From: a virus
Virus record (IMG/VR): IMGVR_UViG_3300009684_000172
Span: 1 to 24,015 of that record
Length of the DNA: 24,015 nucleotides
Strand: one strand, 5' to 3'
The notes beneath the pieces were generated by a model. That model saw only the letters and a program-made list of their open reading frames with translations. It was not told the origin of the DNA and made no database searches. The position numbers and the translations under genes were made by a program. Below, one piece after another: positions 22,751-24,015 of this stretch (position 1 is its first letter; every line of letters starts with the position of its first letter).

Positions 22751-22798
22751 GGCAGGCCCTTTTTCTGGAGGCCTCCATGCCTGGCTGCCGGGCGGTCC

Positions 22799-22827
22799 AG
22801 CATACCCAACGGATGTACACTTGTACA
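22799..22827 (-). promoter_or_regulatory. Candidate integrase promoter
   Basis: On the - strand, TGTACA (22822-22827) as a -35 and TATGCT (22799-22804) as a -10 are separated by exactly 17 bases, each matching the sigma70 consensus at 4 of 6 positions. It points into the integrase gene, whose start is at 22750. The -35 lies inside an inverted repeat, so a bound repressor or activator would control it. Prediction only. Confidence 0.4.
22814..22827. promoter_or_regulatory. Inverted repeat TGTAC-N4-GTACA, possible operator
   Basis: TGTAC (22814-22818), four bases, then GTACA (22823-22827) form a perfect inverted repeat in the control region between integrase and excisionase-like genes. It overlaps the candidate integrase -35. 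It could be an operator or an integrase/excisionase arm site. Confidence 0.45.
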
Positions 22828-22851
22828 GTCCTCTCTCGGGCATTCGACATT

Positions 22852-22891
22852 CCGGTCGCCCAACGATACGCAGTTGGGGACCGGGTTTTTT
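22852..22891 (+). terminator. Strong rho-independent terminator
   Basis: CCGGTC-G-CCCAAC (22852-22864) pairs with GTTGGG-GACCGG (22873-22884), a 12-bp stem with one bulged G and an 8-base loop. One G and six Ts (22886-22891) follow. It stops rightward transcription. It stands between the integrase gene (- strand) and the excisionase-like gene, so it would end late transcripts that read antisense through integrase and insulate the excisionase promoter. Terminator stems can also be part of phage attachment sites. Confidence 0.85.
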
Positions 22892-22897
22892 ATGGAT

Positions 22898-22926
22898 TTC
22901 TTTGGGGCTATCTGCGGCGTTAGAAT
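22898..22926 (+). promoter_or_regulatory. Candidate promoter of the excisionase-like gene
   Basis: TAGAAT (22921-22926) is a good -10 box, with a weak -35 at 22898-22903 and 17 bases between. Transcription would start near 22933, at or very close to the first ATG of the next gene, which suggests a leaderless or nearly leaderless message. The -35 is poor, so an activator may be needed or the call may be wrong. Confidence 0.35.
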
Positions 22927-22932
22927 AGGGGC

Positions 22933-23178
22933 ATGAACGCAACCATGGCCGATCTACCCAAGGGCAAGACACTTGTTTCGACCCGTGAAGCAGCCGAGAT
23001 TCTCGGCGTCACGATGGGCCGCATCCGGCAGCTGGCAAGGCTGCCCGAGGACGAGGGCGGGCTGTGGTCCTTCCACGTCACGCCCAACACGTTGGTGCTG
23101 GACAAGGCCCAGGTGTTGAAGCGGGCCAAGAACAAGCCAAAAACAGGCCGCCCAGCTGGCGGGTTCAACGCGAACTGA
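22933..23178 (+). CDS. Excisionase-like helix-turn-helix protein
   Basis: An 81-residue DNA-binding protein. Residues 14-35 (LVSTREAAEILGVTMGRIRQLA) form a MerR/excisionase-type helix-turn-helix, with a short wing-like segment (GGLWSFHVTPNTLVLDKAQV) and a basic tail (KRAKNKPKTGRPAG). Divergent placement next to the integrase supports a role in excision or in controlling integrase expression. An AGGGG lies only one base from ATG 22933; the alternative ATG at 22945 gives 77 residues. It could equally be a repressor or antirepressor. No other obvious CI-type regulator is present in the window. Confidence 0.72.
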   Translation: MNATMADLPKGKTLVSTREAAEILGVTMGRIRQLARLPEDEGGLWSFHVTPNTLVLDKAQVLKRAKNKPKTGRPAGGFNAN

Positions 23179-23254
23179 ATTTCTTTCAGCGCCGCCAGTT
23201 CTAACGCCGAAGCTATCCTTGTCGTGGCATGATGTCACGCACGGGAGGCTCTCG

Positions 23255-23389
23255 ATGCGATACGACGCTCTAATCCGCTGCTTGGTCCTTATTCGTCTAG
23301 GGCAGGAATTAGGCAGCGAAACGCCTCTGGCGCATGCCGTCTACACAATTCTTGCCGCCCTCCAGTCATTCCCTATTGACTGCTTCTAA
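23255..23389 (+). CDS. Small hypothetical protein (44 residues)
   Basis: A short ORF reading MRYDALIRCLVLIRL... and ending FPIDCF. It has a strong GGGAGG eight bases before the ATG, which is its main support. The product looks helical and moderately hydrophobic (LIRCLVLIRLGQEL; HAVYTILAALQSF), so a small membrane-associated or regulatory peptide is possible. A 76-base gap separates it from the excisionase-like gene. A promoter candidate overlaps its 3' end. Confidence 0.45.
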   Translation: MRYDALIRCLVLIRLGQELGSETPLAHAVYTILAALQSFPIDCF

Positions 23390-23404
23390 CGCTTGCGGTA
23401 AGGT
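23376..23404 (+). promoter_or_regulatory. Candidate sigma70-type promoter for early genes
   Basis: TTGACT (23376-23381, five of six consensus bases) and TAAGGT (23399-23404, three of six) are 17 bases apart. It points to the GTG-started gene at 23556 and lies at the end of the 44-residue ORF. The 23390-23555 interval otherwise has no gene and contains an inverted repeat and a hairpin, consistent with a regulated leader. Confidence 0.4.
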
Positions 23405-23443
23405 TTGCGACGCCTTCCGGTCGGGGGGCAGAAAAAAACTTTG

Positions 23444-23457
23444 CGAAATCAGTTTCG
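23444..23457. promoter_or_regulatory. Inverted repeat CGAAA-N4-TTTCG, possible operator
   Basis: CGAAA (23444-23448) and TTTCG (23453-23457) are a perfect inverted repeat with a 4-base spacer, about 40 bases downstream of the candidate -10. Arms of 5 and a spacer of 4 match the layout of the TGTAC-N4-GTACA site at 22814, although the sequence differs. A regulator-binding site is possible. Confidence 0.35.
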
Positions 23458-23522
23458 ACCGTGTTTTAGGGGGATTGGTGGCAAAAAATTCGGTGGTACA
23501 ACCCCACTAGACAACAATGGAC

Positions 23523-23539
23523 GGGCGTACACGACGCCC
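23523..23539 (+). other. Leader hairpin just before a ribosome-binding site
   Basis: GGGCGT (23523-23528) and ACGCCC (23534-23539) form a 6-bp stem with a 5-base loop, ending a few bases before the AGAGGAGG ribosome site of the 23556 gene. It could help keep the site open or mark a 5' processing point. Confidence 0.35.
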
Positions 23540-23555
23540 CTGAGAGGAGGGATCG

Positions 23556-23831
23556 GTGGAGTTCAGTGAGATTCAGGTTGAGTGGTGCCGGCGGCTGATC
23601 GACAGCGGCAAGAGCGTGGGGCAGGTGGCGTTGATCATGAGCCTGCAGCAGCACCAGGCGGCGCTGCTCATGCGGCAGTGCGGGCACGAGGTTGACCTCG
23701 CACCGAGCGAGGAGGAAATCCGGGAAATCTGCCTGCGGATTCGACGTCGGGAAATTGTTATTCCCGGCTCCGACAGGCAGAAGAGGGAGTTCGGTTTTTG
23801 GCTTGAGGAGGCTTCAAACAATGGCACATGA
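23556..23831 (+). CDS. Small HTH-like early protein
   Basis: A 91-residue protein beginning with GTG, chosen because AGAGGAGGG lies at the ideal distance. Residues 5-41 (EIQVEWCRRLIDSGKSVGQVALIMSLQQHQAALLM) have a helix-turn-helix-like rhythm, with GKSVGQVALIM similar to sigma-factor or resolvase HTHs. The C-terminal half is charged (PSEEEIREICLRIRRREIVIPGS). It is probably DNA-binding and may be an early regulator, but no family was recognised. It overlaps the next gene by 11 bases. Confidence 0.6.
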   Translation: MEFSEIQVEWCRRLIDSGKSVGQVALIMSLQQHQAALLMRQCGHEVDLAPSEEEIREICLRIRRREIVIPGSDRQKREFGFWLEEASNNGT

Positions 23832-24015
23832 ACGCGAATACGCCGGTGCGGTGGCAGGAATGCTGGAGACGTCGCAGCCGCCGTTCGCGGTTGGCGATCT
23901 GGTCTCGGGCCGGTCGGTCGGCAAGTCGTGGACGGGCACGATCTGCGGGATCGACGGCGAGTGGCTCAACCTGACGGTCGACAGCGGGCTCCTGCGGGTG
24001 CCTGTTGGCGACGTC
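23821..24015 (+). CDS. Partial gene with a KOW/SH3-like small beta-barrel, cut by window edge
   Basis: An open frame of at least 65 residues running off the right end. After an N-terminal segment (MAHEREYAGAVAGMLETSQ), the pattern FAVGDLVSGRSVGKSWTGTICGIDGEWLNLTVDSG suggests a small KOW- or SH3-like beta-barrel, where VGDxVxG...GTIxGI is typical. GAGGAGG lies a short distance before the ATG (23806-23812). Function is unknown. It is probably cotranscribed with the HTH-like gene. Confidence 0.55.
   Translation, partial: MAHEREYAGAVAGMLETSQPPFAVGDLVSGRSVGKSWTGTICGIDGEWLNLTVDSGLLRVPVGDV

Noticed and set aside
22392-22928. 178-residue + strand frame opposite the integrase gene
   Set aside because: The - strand carries all integrase catalytic residues; the + frame is a shadow with no recognised domain.
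22751-22972. N-terminal extension of integrase to 22972
   Set aside because: The extra 74 residues would cross the terminator, the candidate promoter and the excisionase start. ATG 22750 has a ribosome site and begins at the expected core-binding domain.
1-24015. CRISPR array, tRNA genes, insertion sequences or known anti-phage defence genes
   Set aside because: No regularly spaced direct repeats, no cloverleaf-like segment, no transposase and no recognised defence protein were found by eye.

Overview
The window is most of a GC-rich, tailed, temperate double-stranded DNA phage or prophage. The genes are those of a siphovirus with an HK97-type head and a long non-contractile tail. The left edge starts just before the terminase genes and the right edge cuts a gene in the early/regulatory region. 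No host gene, tRNA, rRNA or CRISPR array was seen, so the host cannot be named. Some small unknown proteins remind me of phage-like loci in Planctomycetota, but nothing here proves that.

Layout, left to right. (1) Positions 51-4397, + strand: small and large terminase subunits, portal, and a prohead protease that carries a HAD-type phosphatase domain at its C-terminus. (2) Positions 4381-7356, + strand: an unusual block of eight small coupled genes between the protease and the major capsid gene. It encodes a zinc-ribbon protein, several proteins with an N-terminal membrane segment, a membrane-anchored papain-like cysteine peptidase with an intact Q/C/H/N active site, and a holin-like protein with two membrane segments. 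(3) Positions 7429-12291: major capsid protein, connector genes, two tail-tube-like proteins, and a tail-assembly chaperone pair joined by a textbook -1 frameshift site (A AAA AAC). (4) Positions 12291-20149: tape measure protein with internal repeats, distal tail proteins, a cysteine-rich protein, and a modular tail fibre with a short collagen-like stretch and a compositionally different C-terminus. (5) Positions 20163-21763: a small acidic protein, a calcineurin-like metallophosphoesterase and a dATP/dGTP diphosphohydrolase-like protein. (6) Positions 21794-24015: a tyrosine integrase on the - strand, a control region with a strong rightward terminator and divergent promoter candidates, an excisionase-like HTH protein and small early genes on the + strand.

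From 51 to 21763 nearly all genes lie on one strand. Many overlap by 1-4 bases (ATGA, TGATG, TAATG), so translational coupling is likely. The main natural breaks are the leader of the capsid gene (7357-7428) and the two hairpins after it (8648-8713).

No lysozyme, amidase or other recognisable wall-degrading enzyme is present. The membrane/papain-like block is therefore the best candidate for an undescribed lysis or host-interaction module. That reading is inference.
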